A DNA stretch of 8,563 nucleotides from Maritimibacter sp. (GCA_003520545.1 DOUP01000180.1:1-8563), one strand, 5' to 3'. Counted from the stretch's first letter, positions 1 through 7,445 are shown. Program-made: numbers and translations. Notes: generated by a model from the letters alone, not told the origin.

Positions 1-1207
1 CCGCCGCCACCGCGCCCATGCCGGCAAAGGCATAAAGCGTGTGGGTGCCGGACACATCCGGCAGCACCGCAGTGGCAATCAGCCCAAAGGCAAGCCCGGT
101 GAGCGCACCGACCATCAGCGCGGGCGAAAACACCCCGCCCCCCATCCGGCCCCCGATGGTGATGGCCACGGCGATGACCTTGAGCACCGCGAAAACCACG
201 GCTTCATACAGCACAAGCTCACCTGAAATCGCCCGCGTCGTCGTCTCGTATCCAACCCCGATGATATGTGGAAAAGCGATGGCCAAGGCGCCAAGCATCA
301 ACCCCGCGACGGCAGGGCGCAGGACGGCGGGCAGGTTCAGCGCTTTTTGAAACGCGCTCCCCCAGTCCTCCGCGATGAAGATCGACCGCATGAGCGCAAC
401 CGCAACCACGCCGGACACCGCGCCCAGCAACAGGAAGGCGGGCAATTCTTGGTAGAAATCCAGTGTCACCATGGCGGGCAAGGTGAATTCCGCCACGCCG
501 CCAAATTCCCAGCGGTTGATGACCGTGCCCGCGACGCTCGCGATGGCGATGGGCGCAAAGGCGTGAACCGCGAAATGACGCAGCACGACCTCCAGCGCGA
601 ACAGCGCCCCCGCGATCGGCGCGTTGAAGCTCGCGGATACGGCGGCAGCCACCGCGCAGCCCAGCAAATCGCGCGCCGTGACGCCAGAAGCGTTGATCCG
701 CGCCGAAATCCACGTCGAAATCACGGCGGCCATGTGAACCACCGGCCCCTCGCGCCCCGATGACCCACCGGCCGACAGGGTGATGAGCGAGGCGAGAGCC
801 GACCCGATGCCTGCGCGTTTTTCCACGCGCCCTTCCCACATCGCCGCGCCTTCGATCACATCGGCAACAGACCGCACACGCCCGTCATGGGTGGTCCAAT
901 TCAGGATTACCCCCACCACCAGGCCCGCCAAGGCAGGCAGGACCAGGAGCCAGAACCATGGCAGGGTTTCGGCATGGGTATGCAGGAGCGCAGGATCATC
1001 GGTGCCATAGAGAAACGCCTGTAGCGCGTTGATCCCCTTGCGGAAAAAAAGCGCAGCGAAGCCCGCCAAAATTCCGATGACGAGCGCGATGATCCAAAAT
1101 TGAAGCTGATCGGGGCCTTCTTCCCTGAGCAATTTCCAGGCGCGACGGCGATAGGCGACAAAGGCACTGACCGCCTCTCCAATCGCCTGTTTCCACCTCG
1201 TGGCCAT
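1..1207 (-). CDS. ClC-family chloride channel/transporter (3' end beyond left edge)
   Basis: Integral inner-membrane anion transport protein of the ClC family; 402 codons are visible and the frame is still open at base 1. The start is ATG at 1205-1207, preceded by GGAGGGG (1215-1221) at 7-nt spacing. After a charged cytoplasmic N-terminus (about residues 1-35), many hydrophobic helices follow. Family signatures: GREGP at 151-155, whose Glu153 matches the ClC gating glutamate; FNAPIAG at 194-200, followed by FALEVV; and GVFSP at 358-362, the third anion-pathway motif. The first canonical motif, GSGIP, is not recognisable: DGRVRSVADVIEG lies at that place. The internal 'proton' glutamate (E203 in the E. 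coli exchanger) aligns by eye with Val207. The carboxy end, with the expected tyrosine of the anion site, is outside the window. It is divergent from the dehydrogenase gene on the plus strand. Membership of the family is secure; channel versus exchanger, and the anion, are not. Confidence 0.93.
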   Translation of the reverse strand, partial: MATRWKQAIGEAVSAFVAYRRRAWKLLREEGPDQLQFWIIALVIGILAGFAALFFRKGINALQAFLYGTDDPALLHTHAETLPWFWLLVLPALAGLVVGVILNWTTHDGRVRSVADVIEGAAMWEGRVEKRAGIGSALASLITLSAGGSSGREGPVVHMAAVISTWISARINASGVTARDLLGCAVAAAVSASFNAPIAGALFALEVVLRHFAVHAFAPIAIASVAGTVINRWEFGGVAEFTLPAMVTLDFYQELPAFLLLGAVSGVVAVALMRSIFIAEDWGSAFQKALNLPAVLRPAVAGLMLGALAIAFPHIIGVGYETTTRAISGELVLYEAVVFAVLKVIAVAITIGGRMGGGVFSPALMVGALTGLAFGLIATAVLPDVSGTHTLYAFAGMGAVAA

Positions 1208-1283
1208 TCGGTTTCCCCTCCGGGGCTTTTCGCCACCGCCTCACCCGTCTAGATTGCCCGGGGTTTTACGAGGGGGACGGGCC
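1208..1283. promoter_or_regulatory. Divergent intergenic region with two ribosome binding sites and presumed promoters
   Basis: These 76 bp separate two divergent genes and must hold promoters for both unless transcription comes from further away. Clear Shine-Dalgarno sequences fix both starts: GGAGGGG on the minus strand (1215-1221) and GAGGGGG on the plus strand (1270-1276), each 7 nt from its ATG. The only plus-strand promoter candidate is a weak TTTTCG (1227-1232), 17 bp before TAGATT (1250-1255); this is a poor sigma-70 match and an inference only. CCCC (1215-1218) and GGGG (1222-1225) can pair around the minus-strand Shine-Dalgarno sequence. Confidence 0.35.
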
Positions 1284-2663
1284 ATGCCCATCGAACACGC
1301 GCTGTCCGAGCTTGAGACGGTTTTAGGGGATCGGCTGAGCCGGTCCAAGTCCGATCTGGACGCACATGGCGGATCGGAAACCTATTTCCCCCTCGCGGCC
1401 CCCCAAGCCGTGGCCTATCCGGAAACCACCGAAGAGGTGTCGCGAATCGTGAAGACCTGCAATGCGCATGGCGTTCCGGTCATCGCCTATGGTGCGGGCA
1501 CCTCGCTCGAAGGGCATACATCGGCGATCCGTGGCGGGGTGACACTCGACATGTCGCGCATGAACAAGGTGCTGCGTGTCAGCCAAGGCGACATGGACGC
1601 CGCCGTTCAGCCCGGCCTGACCCGCGAAGCCTTGAACGAAGACCTCCGCGCCACGGGGCTGTTCTTCTCCGTCGATCCCGGTGCCAACGCCTCGCTCGGG
1701 GGCATGGCCGCGACCCGAGCCTCGGGCACCACCACGGTGCGCTACGGCACCATGCGCGACAACGTGTTGGGGCTTGAGGTCGTCATGGCCGATGGCCGGA
1801 TCATCCGCACCGGCAGCCGCGCGCGCAAATCTTCCGCTGGCTACGATCTGACCGCGCTGTTCCTGGGAAGCGAAGGCACGCTGGGCATCATCACCGAGTT
1901 GACCGTGAAGCTGCATGGCCAGCCCGAAGCCGTCTCCGCCGGTATCTGCGCGTTCGAGACGATGGGCGACGCCGTGGAGGCGGTTACGGCGGTCATTCAG
2001 ATGGGTCTTCCCATGGCCAGGATCGAATTTCTGGATGCCGAGGCCGTGCGCGCGGTGAACCAGTATTCCGGCACCGACGTCGCCGAGACACCGCATCTCT
2101 TCGTGGAATTTCACGGAACCGACACGGGCGTTGCCGAGGACGCGGCCCGCTTTGCCGAAATCGTCGAGGATTTCGGCGCCAAAGGCATCGAGGTCGCGAC
2201 CAAACCCGAGGAACGCTCCGCCCTCTGGACCATGCGCCACCATGCCTACTGGGCCTGTCTGGGTCTCAAGAAAGGCGTGCAGGGCGTCGTGACGGACGTC
2301 TGCGTCCCGATTTCCAGTCTCGCGCAGGCGGTCGAGGAGACCGCAGCAGACATCGAGGCTTCGATCATCCCCGGCCCGATCCTGGGCCACGTCGGCGACG
2401 GGAACTTCCACGCCATCCTGCTCGTTGACCCACGGCAACCCGACGAGCTTGAAGCCGCCAAAGCGCTCGCCGCCCGTATGAACGAACGCGCCCTGGCCCT
2501 GGGCGGCACCGTCACCGGCGAGCACGGGATTGGCATGGGAAAGCTCGCCTACATGGAGGCCCAGCATGGCGACGCATGGGACGTGATGAGCGACATAAAG
2601 CGAACGCTCGACCCGAACGGAATTCTCAATCCGGGCAAGATGGTCAAACCGGGAAACCGATGA
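1284..2663 (+). CDS. FAD-linked D-lactate dehydrogenase (LDHD/Dld type)
   Basis: A 459-residue FAD-binding PCMH/4-type oxidase that should oxidise D-lactate (or a related D-2-hydroxyacid) to the 2-oxoacid, passing electrons to the respiratory chain. The N-terminal FAD domain contains YGAGTSLEG (69-77), the pyrophosphate-binding loop, then DPGANASLGGMAATRASGT (131-149) and RYGTMRDNVLGLE (153-165). The cap domain carries GHVGDGNFH (368-376), with metal/substrate-site histidines, TGEHGIGMGK (411-420), and a LDPNGILNPGKM ending typical of the family. The wording is closest, from memory, to eukaryotic mitochondrial LDHD rather than GlcD: there are no glcE or glcF partners beside it, and length fits a single-subunit enzyme. 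ATG 1284 is chosen over the in-frame ATG at 1200 because GAGGGGG lies 7 nt upstream and the longer form adds a non-conserved Pro/Arg tail that would overlap the divergent gene. The stop overlaps the next start (ATGA). Substrate identity is inferred; 2-hydroxyglutarate or glycolate are alternatives. Confidence 0.93.
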   Translation: MPIEHALSELETVLGDRLSRSKSDLDAHGGSETYFPLAAPQAVAYPETTEEVSRIVKTCNAHGVPVIAYGAGTSLEGHTSAIRGGVTLDMSRMNKVLRVSQGDMDAAVQPGLTREALNEDLRATGLFFSVDPGANASLGGMAATRASGTTTVRYGTMRDNVLGLEVVMADGRIIRTGSRARKSSAGYDLTALFLGSEGTLGIITELTVKLHGQPEAVSAGICAFETMGDAVEAVTAVIQMGLPMARIEFLDAEAVRAVNQYSGTDVAETPHLFVEFHGTDTGVAEDAARFAEIVEDFGAKGIEVATKPEERSALWTMRHHAYWACLGLKKGVQGVVTDVCVPISSLAQAVEETAADIEASIIPGPILGHVGDGNFHAILLVDPRQPDELEAAKALAARMNERALALGGTVTGEHGIGMGKLAYMEAQHGDAWDVMSDIKRTLDPNGILNPGKMVKPGNR

Positions 2664-2881
2664 AGGACAAGTTCAAGTCGCTCTGGGATGGAACGTTGGA
2701 TTGGACCCGCCGTCGCCTGCCACCCGGAACGCGCATTGCCGCGGGGCTGGTCTTGATGGTTTTGGGTGTTTTCGGGTTTCTGCCCGTCATCGGCTTTTGG
2801 ATGTTCCCGCTCGGCGTCGCGATTGCGCTGCTCGACATCAAGCCGGTCTGGCGCTGGATACGCCGTCAAAAGAAAACGTAA
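2660..2881 (+). CDS. Small two-helix membrane protein of unknown function
   Basis: A 73-residue protein whose ATG overlaps the dehydrogenase stop codon (ATGA at 2660-2663), the usual sign of translational coupling, so the two are probably co-transcribed. The N-terminus is basic (MKDKFKSLWDGTLDWTRRR). Two hydrophobic segments lie at about residues 25-42 and 44-60, separated by a FLPVIGFWMFP turn, and the C-terminus is strongly basic (WRWIRRQKK). Both ends should therefore be cytoplasmic by the positive-inside rule. The hydrophobic pattern with a Pro/Gly/Trp turn vaguely resembles the small PGPGW putative membrane proteins, but the motif itself is absent and I do not assign it. A longer frame from ATG 2576 overlaps the dehydrogenase by nearly 90 bases and is not favoured. 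The gene is supported by its overlap, hydrophobicity and charge pattern, not by recognised homology. Confidence 0.75.
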   Translation: MKDKFKSLWDGTLDWTRRRLPPGTRIAAGLVLMVLGVFGFLPVIGFWMFPLGVAIALLDIKPVWRWIRRQKKT

Positions 2882-2943
2882 TTTTCGAACAAAATCGGCC
2901 GCCAAGATCGAAGAAGTCGCCTTTGACCTTCACTTTTCCAACA
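2882..2943. other. Convergent intergenic gap
   Basis: These 62 bp lie between the stop codons of the small membrane protein (plus) and recN (minus). I found no convincing GC-rich stem with a T-tract in either direction; the only symmetry is a short AT-rich inverted repeat, ATTTT/AAAAT, around CGAAC at 2881-2895. Confidence 0.5.
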
Positions 2944-4596
2944 TCACCCCAAGAGTGACTTCGCCGCCGCCCGCGCCTCTGGCGTCACCGTGTCGCCCGA
3001 GATCATCCGCGCGATCTCATCGACCCGTGCGCTTGCATCCAGCGGTATGACCCGGCTCAGCGTCGCGCCATCCTCGACCGACTTCGCAACCTGCCAGTGA
3101 TGTGCACCAAGCGCGGCGACCTGCGGGCTATGCGTGACGACCAGAACCTGCCCGCCCTCGTCGGCAAGCTGTTTTAGACGCCGCCCGACCGCATCCGCCG
3201 TCGCGCCACCGACGCCCCGGTCGATCTCGTCGAATATCATGGTCAGGCCCGAGGCGTCCTTGGTCAGACAGACCTTGAGCGCCAGCAAAAACCGCGACAA
3301 CTCGCCCCCCGAGGCGATCTTGTTCAACGCGCCCGCAGGCGCACCGGGGTTCGTGGCCACCGTGAAGGTCACGCTGTCGCGCCCATCGGGCCCTGGCTCG
3401 CCTTTGGTCAGCGTCGTGGTGAACACCGCGCGCTCCATCTTGAGCGGCGCAAGTTCTGCGCCCATCGCCGCATCCAGCGCCACGGCCGCCTTGCCCCGCG
3501 CCTCGGACAGGGCCAGCGCCGCGTCGTCATAGACGCCCTGCGCCTCGGCCTCGGCCTTGGTCAGCGCCGCGATATCGTCGGCCCCGGCATCGAGTGCCGC
3601 CAAGCGATCATAAAGATCGGCGGCAAAGGCGCCCAGATCATCCGGCTGCACCCCGTGCTTGCGCGCCGCGGCCCGGATCGCGAACAGGCGTTCCTCGACC
3701 TCTTCCAGCTCCGCCGGGTTGAACGACAGGCTGTCGAGCGCCGTTTCCACCGCCTGCGTCGCCTCGCCCAGTTCCGCCATGGCGCGCCCCAGCGCCTCGA
3801 TCGCGGGATCGAGCGCATCGCCCGCCTTGTCCGCCACACCTTCGAGCCAGCGCAGGGCATCGGCCATCCGGCCCTCGGCCCCCTCGCTGGTCCCCAGCGC
3901 CTGCGCGGCGCGGGTCACGTCCTCGCCGATCTTCTGTCCCGCCTGCATCAGCCGCCGCTGCGCGTCGAGCTCTGCATCCTCGCCCGGTTGCGGATCGAGC
4001 TTATGCAGCTCATCGGCCGCGTGGCGCAGGAAATCCTCCTCCGCCTGCGCCGCTTCCAGCGCCTCTTCCGCCGCGACCCGCGCCTTGCGGGCCGCCGCCA
4101 GCGCCCGCCATGCGGTGCGCACCTCGGCAACCATGCCATCGAGCGCGCCGAACTGGTCCAACAGCGCCCTGTGCGTGCGCGGGTTGAGCAGGCCCTTGTC
4201 GTCCTGCTGGCCGTGCAACTCCACCAACGTATCGGACAGCGCCCGCAGCACCTCGCCCGAGGCCCGACGATCATTGATCCAGGCCGATTTGGTGCCCGAC
4301 GCGCGGTTCACCCGGCGCAGGATCAACTCGTCATTCACGGGGATGCCGGCCTCGTCCAACACGACATTGGCCGCATGGCTCGGAGGCAGCTCGAAAACGG
4401 CAATCACTTCGCCCTCGTCCGCGCCCTGCCGCACCAGATCGGCGCGCCCGCGCCAGCCCAGCACGAACCCCAGACTGTCGAGAAGGATGGATTTCCCCGC
4501 GCCGGTCTCCCCGGTCAACACGTTCAGACCCGGCTGGAACTCCAATTCCAGCCGGTCGATGATCAACATGTCCCGGATGTCGAGGCTGACGAGCAT
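2944..4596 (-). CDS. recN: DNA repair protein RecN
   Basis: A cytoplasmic SMC-like ATPase that acts early in recombinational repair of double-strand breaks; 550 residues, the usual family length. The N-terminal ATPase half starts MLVSLDIRDMLIIDRLELEF and carries the Walker A loop GETGAGKS (29-36), then the RecN-typical VELHGQQDD (125-133). Alanine/glutamate-rich coiled-coil arms occupy about 155-200 and 295-375. The C-terminal half has the ABC signature SGGELSR (429-435), the Walker B stretch LTMIFDEID (451-459) followed by RGVGG, and the H-loop THS (488-490). The start is 9 nt after the bamD stop with no evident Shine-Dalgarno, so translation is probably coupled to bamD and the two form one unit. 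I found no alphaproteobacterial LexA box (GTTC-N7-GTTC) before the gene or before bamD. The assignment is secure. Confidence 0.98.
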   Translation of the reverse strand: MLVSLDIRDMLIIDRLELEFQPGLNVLTGETGAGKSILLDSLGFVLGWRGRADLVRQGADEGEVIAVFELPPSHAANVVLDEAGIPVNDELILRRVNRASGTKSAWINDRRASGEVLRALSDTLVELHGQQDDKGLLNPRTHRALLDQFGALDGMVAEVRTAWRALAAARKARVAAEEALEAAQAEEDFLRHAADELHKLDPQPGEDAELDAQRRLMQAGQKIGEDVTRAAQALGTSEGAEGRMADALRWLEGVADKAGDALDPAIEALGRAMAELGEATQAVETALDSLSFNPAELEEVEERLFAIRAAARKHGVQPDDLGAFAADLYDRLAALDAGADDIAALTKAEAEAQGVYDDAALALSEARGKAAVALDAAMGAELAPLKMERAVFTTTLTKGEPGPDGRDSVTFTVATNPGAPAGALNKIASGGELSRFLLALKVCLTKDASGLTMIFDEIDRGVGGATADAVGRRLKQLADEGGQVLVVTHSPQVAALGAHHWQVAKSVEDGATLSRVIPLDASARVDEIARMISGDTVTPEARAAAKSLLG

Positions 4597-4605
4597 GGGC
4601 TGGGT

Positions 4606-5523
4606 CTAGAGCCACTCGCCCTTGATCATCTGGCGATAGATCGCTGCAAGCCAGTTGTTGCCCTTCTGCGCCGGTTCCAGGCCCCGTTTGGCCAGCTGCG
4701 AATAGCCGTCCTTGTACCATTGGGTGGACTGGAAGTTATGGCCGAGGATCGCACCAGCGGTCTGGGCTTCGTCGGTCAGGCCGAGCGACAGGTAGGCTTC
4801 GATCAGGCGATAGAGCGCTTCGGGCGTCTGGGTCGTGGTCTGGAACTGTTCAACCACGACGCGGAACCGATTGGTCGCCGCCGCATAATGCTTGCGCTTG
4901 AGGTAGTAGCGCCCGATCTCCATCTCCTTGGCTGCCAGATGGTCGTAGGCAAGGTCGAATTTCAGGATCGCGGACCGCGCGTATTCCGTGTTCGGATAAA
5001 GCTCGATCACGTCACGCAACGCTTGCAGCGCCTGGAAGGTCAGCCCCTGGTCACGACCGACATCTTCGATCTGGTCGTAGTAGCTGAGCGCCAGAAGATA
5101 GGTCGCGTAGGCGGCATCTTCGTCGCCGGGGTAGAAATCAACGAACCGCTGGGCCGCGGCGCGGGACATTTCGTAGTCGCTCGCCTTGTGATAGGCGAAG
5201 GCCTGCATGATCAGCGCGCGTTTCGCGATGTCCGTGTAGGGATAGACCCGCTCGACCTCGGCGAAATACTCGGCGGCTTCTTCTTCGTTACCCTGCTCAA
5301 GCTCATACTCGGCACGGGCGAAAATCTGCTCGGCGGTGAAATCCTCGATCGGTTTTTCTTCACGGTCATCACCGAACAGGCCCGAGAACAGGCCTCCGCC
5401 ACCACCGCCCCCGAAAAGCCCGCCGCCACCGCCGCCGGAACAGGCTGAAAGCGATGCTACGAGGATAAGGACAGTGGTCCCCTTGAGAGCCCGTTTGCCG
5501 ATCATGTCGCGCCGATTATGCAT
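4606..5523 (-). CDS. bamD: Outer membrane assembly lipoprotein BamD (ComL/YfiO)
   Basis: Essential lipoprotein of the BAM complex, which inserts beta-barrel proteins into the outer membrane and sits on its periplasmic face. From ATG 5523 it has 305 residues: a signal peptide with n-region MHNRRDMIGKRALKG, hydrophobic core TTVLILV, and lipobox SLSAC with the lipidated Cys at residue 28. A glycine-rich spacer follows (about 29-52), then TPR repeats from about residue 63, including ERVYPYTDIAKRALIMQAF, QRFVDFYPGDEDAAYATYLL and LRDVIELYPNTEYARSA, all characteristic of BamD. I chose 5523 because GGGGTAGG (5533-5540) lies 9 nt upstream; the frame is open to ATG 5556 (316 residues), and ATG 5505 would also give a complete lipoprotein signal but lacks a ribosome site. 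recN follows 9 nt after the stop. Upstream lies a terminator and a long leader, so a private promoter is expected. Identity is firm; the exact start is not. Confidence 0.95.
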   Translation of the reverse strand: MHNRRDMIGKRALKGTTVLILVASLSACSGGGGGGLFGGGGGGGLFSGLFGDDREEKPIEDFTAEQIFARAEYELEQGNEEEAAEYFAEVERVYPYTDIAKRALIMQAFAYHKASDYEMSRAAAQRFVDFYPGDEDAAYATYLLALSYYDQIEDVGRDQGLTFQALQALRDVIELYPNTEYARSAILKFDLAYDHLAAKEMEIGRYYLKRKHYAAATNRFRVVVEQFQTTTQTPEALYRLIEAYLSLGLTDEAQTAGAILGHNFQSTQWYKDGYSQLAKRGLEPAQKGNNWLAAIYRQMIKGEWL

Positions 5524-5730
5524 ATGACTGCGCCTACCCCATCGCATGTGATTCATCGAATGCCGCGCACTCGACCTGCGTTGACCTGTTTCCTAGCACA
5601 GAAATTTTCGGTGCAAAATGCTTTGGCACTCAAAAAACACCTGATCTGGCCGGATGTCCCCCATCGGCGACAAAATGTTGTGCGGGCTTCATGTTCTGCA
5701 TGAAATCCGCGCGCCAATCGCCTGACTCGA
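5524..5730 (-). promoter_or_regulatory. bamD leader / presumed bamD-recN promoter region
   Basis: This stretch lies between the ftsZ terminator and bamD. It encodes no recognisable protein on either strand, and no lpxC remnant is apparent to the eye. It is AT-richer than its surroundings around 5600-5640. A weak promoter candidate on the minus strand is TTGCAC followed, 15 bp later, by TAGGAA, within the complement of about 5591-5617; spacing and -10 match are poor. A strong Shine-Dalgarno, GGGGTAGG, is at 5533-5540. GATTC at 5550-5554 and GACTC at 5724-5728 fit the GANTC site of the CcrM methylase, which is expected by chance in alphaproteobacteria. Confidence 0.4.
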
Positions 5731-5760
5731 ATAGAAAAAGGCCGACCCGAGGGCCGGCCC
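5731..5760 (-). terminator. Intrinsic terminator downstream of ftsZ
   Basis: On the minus strand, about 22 nt after the ftsZ stop, GGCCG (complement of 5755-5759) pairs with CGGCC (complement of 5740-5744). The stem can extend through one mismatch into CC/GG pairs over a short loop, and is followed at once by TTTTTCTATT (complement of 5731-5739 and beyond). This is a typical GC stem plus T-tract, and it should end ftsZ transcription before bamD. Confidence 0.8.
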
Positions 5761-5781
5761 CTTCTACGAGGTTTTCGTGTA

Positions 5782-7437
5782 TCAGTTGGCCTGGCGGCGC
5801 AGGAATGCGGGGATTTCGACCCGTTCCTGGTCCGGATCATGCTCCGCCTGCGGCGCGGGCTGCTGCTGCTGGCCCACTTGCGGCTCTGCGCGATCATGCC
5901 CCTGTTGCGCCGCTTCGCTCTGCTGGCCCGTCATCCGGTTGATGAGCGAGTTGATTCCAAAGCGCGGGCGGTCCGCCCCGCCCTGCGGCTGCTGTGCCGG
6001 AGCCTGTTGCTCGGAAGGACGGGCCTTGCCGACAGCGGCTTCGAGACGCGCCATCGCTTCGGCACTCGGCTGACCGGGCTGGGCCGGTTTCGGTGCGACG
6101 AACTGGGCCACGGCAGGCTGCTCGGTCGTGTGCTGAGGCGCCGGTTGCGGTGCTTCGGCACGCGGCTGCGGCTGGAACGCCGGGGCCGGGATGTCGTCAC
6201 CGGCTTCTTCCGCCGGGAAGATGTTTTCCAGCTGCTCTTCGGCGGCGGCGGCGGTCGGGTCGATCTCTTCTTCGAAGAAGGACCGCTGCGGCTCTGCCGG
6301 GGCTTCGGCACTCGGTGCCGGTGCGGCCTCGGGCTGCTGGTGGTTTACGGTTTCGGCCACGGCGGGTTGCTGAAACGCAGGCGCCTCCTGCACGGCTTCT
6401 TCCACATCGGCCGGGGCGTTCAACGGCTGGGCCAGCGAACGGCGCGGCAGCGGAACATCAGCGTGGGCTTCGGCGGCGTCGATCCCCGTGGCGACCACGG
6501 AGACGCGCATCATGCCTTCAAGCCCGGTGTCGAGCGTGGAGCCGACGATGATGTTGGCGTCCTGGTCCACCTCTTCGCGGATCCGGTTCGCGGCTTCGTC
6601 AAGCTCGAAGAGCGTGAGGTCGTAACCGCCGGTGATATTGATGAGCACACCGCGCGCGCCCTTGAGCGAGATTTCGTCGAGCAGCGGGTTCGCTATGGCC
6701 TTCTCTGCGGCCTGGATGGCGCGATCTTCGCCCTCGGCCTCGCCAGTTCCCATCATGGCTTTGCCCATCTCGTCCATCACGGCACGAACGTCCGCGAAGT
6801 CGAGATTGATGAGGCCCGGACGCACCATCAGGTCGGTGACGCCTTTGACACCCTGGTAGAGCACGTCGTCGGCCATGGAGAAGGCTTCGGTGAAGGTGGT
6901 TTTCTCGTTGGCGAGGCGGAACAGGTTCTGGTTCGGAATGATGATCAGCGTATCGACCATCTTCTGAAGCGCGTCGACACCGTCCTCGGCCTGGCGCATG
7001 CGCTTGGCACCTTCGAACTGGAACGGCTTGGTCACGACGCCGACGGTCAGAACGCCCAGCTCACGGGCGGCCTGCGCGATGATCGGCGCGGCCCCGGTCC
7101 CGGTGCCGCCGCCCATGCCGGCGGTGATGAAACACATATGCGCACCGGCCAGCTGATCGACGATCTGTTCGATGCTTTCCTCGGCTGCGGCAGCACCCAC
7201 GCTTGCGCGGGCCCCGGCGCCAAGACCTTCGGTGACCTTCACACCCATCTGGATGCGTTGTTCGGATTTGGACTGGGCGAGCGCCTGCGCGTCGGTGTTC
7301 GCCACGACGAACTCGACCCCCTCAAGCTCTTTCTCAATCATGTTATTGACCGCATTGCCGCCAGCGCCACCAACGCCAAAAACGGTGATACGGGGCTTGA
7401 GGTCGTCTTGACCGGGCATTGTGAGGTTCAATGTCAT
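5782..7437 (-). CDS. ftsZ: Cell division GTPase FtsZ
   Basis: Tubulin-like GTPase that polymerises into the Z ring at midcell. The protein has 551 residues. The GTPase core (about 13-320) has ITVFGVGGAGGNAVNNM (17-33), NTDAQAL (47-53), the tubulin signature GGGTGTG (109-115), the nucleotide-contacting NEKTTFTEAF region, and the T7 synergy loop NLDFADVR (211-218) whose acidic residues complete the GTPase site of the next subunit. A Pro/Gln/Ala/Glu-rich disordered linker covers about 321-535, with an RFGINSLINRMTG patch at 492-504. The C-terminal peptide VEIPAFLRRQAN (540-551) is the docking site for FtsA and other partners. Length exceeds E. coli FtsZ (383) because of the linker. ATG 7437 is supported by AGGCGG (7446-7451), 8 nt upstream, and by the MTLNL..MPGQ..LKPRITVFG beginning I recall for Rhodobacteraceae; ATG 7419 is the alternative. 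Terminators on both sides suggest a single-gene unit. Confidence 0.99.
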   Translation of the reverse strand: MTLNLTMPGQDDLKPRITVFGVGGAGGNAVNNMIEKELEGVEFVVANTDAQALAQSKSEQRIQMGVKVTEGLGAGARASVGAAAAEESIEQIVDQLAGAHMCFITAGMGGGTGTGAAPIIAQAARELGVLTVGVVTKPFQFEGAKRMRQAEDGVDALQKMVDTLIIIPNQNLFRLANEKTTFTEAFSMADDVLYQGVKGVTDLMVRPGLINLDFADVRAVMDEMGKAMMGTGEAEGEDRAIQAAEKAIANPLLDEISLKGARGVLINITGGYDLTLFELDEAANRIREEVDQDANIIVGSTLDTGLEGMMRVSVVATGIDAAEAHADVPLPRRSLAQPLNAPADVEEAVQEAPAFQQPAVAETVNHQQPEAAPAPSAEAPAEPQRSFFEEEIDPTAAAAEEQLENIFPAEEAGDDIPAPAFQPQPRAEAPQPAPQHTTEQPAVAQFVAPKPAQPGQPSAEAMARLEAAVGKARPSEQQAPAQQPQGGADRPRFGINSLINRMTGQQSEAAQQGHDRAEPQVGQQQQPAPQAEHDPDQERVEIPAFLRRQAN

Positions 7438-7445
7438 GAGCTGAT

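Noticed and set aside
219..839. Minus-strand 206-codon frame within the ClC gene
   Set aside because: Out of frame with the ClC coding sequence, which reads through all of 1-1207 with family motifs; the shorter frame is Arg/Gly-rich shadow.
1200..1283. Extended N-terminus of the D-lactate dehydrogenase from ATG 1200
   Set aside because: It would overlap the start of the divergent ClC gene and has no ribosome site, whereas ATG 1284 has GAGGGGG at 7 nt and begins with the expected family N-terminus.
1323..2567. Minus-strand 414-codon frame opposite the D-lactate dehydrogenase
   Set aside because: Antisense shadow of a well-conserved FAD enzyme; no motif of its own.
2882..2943. Bidirectional terminator between the convergent genes
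   Set aside because: Only a short AT-rich inverted repeat is visible; no GC stem followed by a T-tract in either direction.
3655..5448. Long plus-strand open frame (597 codons) across recN and bamD
   Set aside because: It lies antisense to two well-recognised genes, crosses their boundary, and its product is Arg/Gln/Leu-rich with no recognisable motif; it is a GC-driven shadow frame.
5524..5730. LexA (GTTC-N7-GTTC) or CtrA (TTAA-N7-TTAA) sites controlling bamD-recN or ftsZ
   Set aside because: Single half-site-like sequences occur, such as GTTC near 5693, but no properly spaced pair was found by eye.
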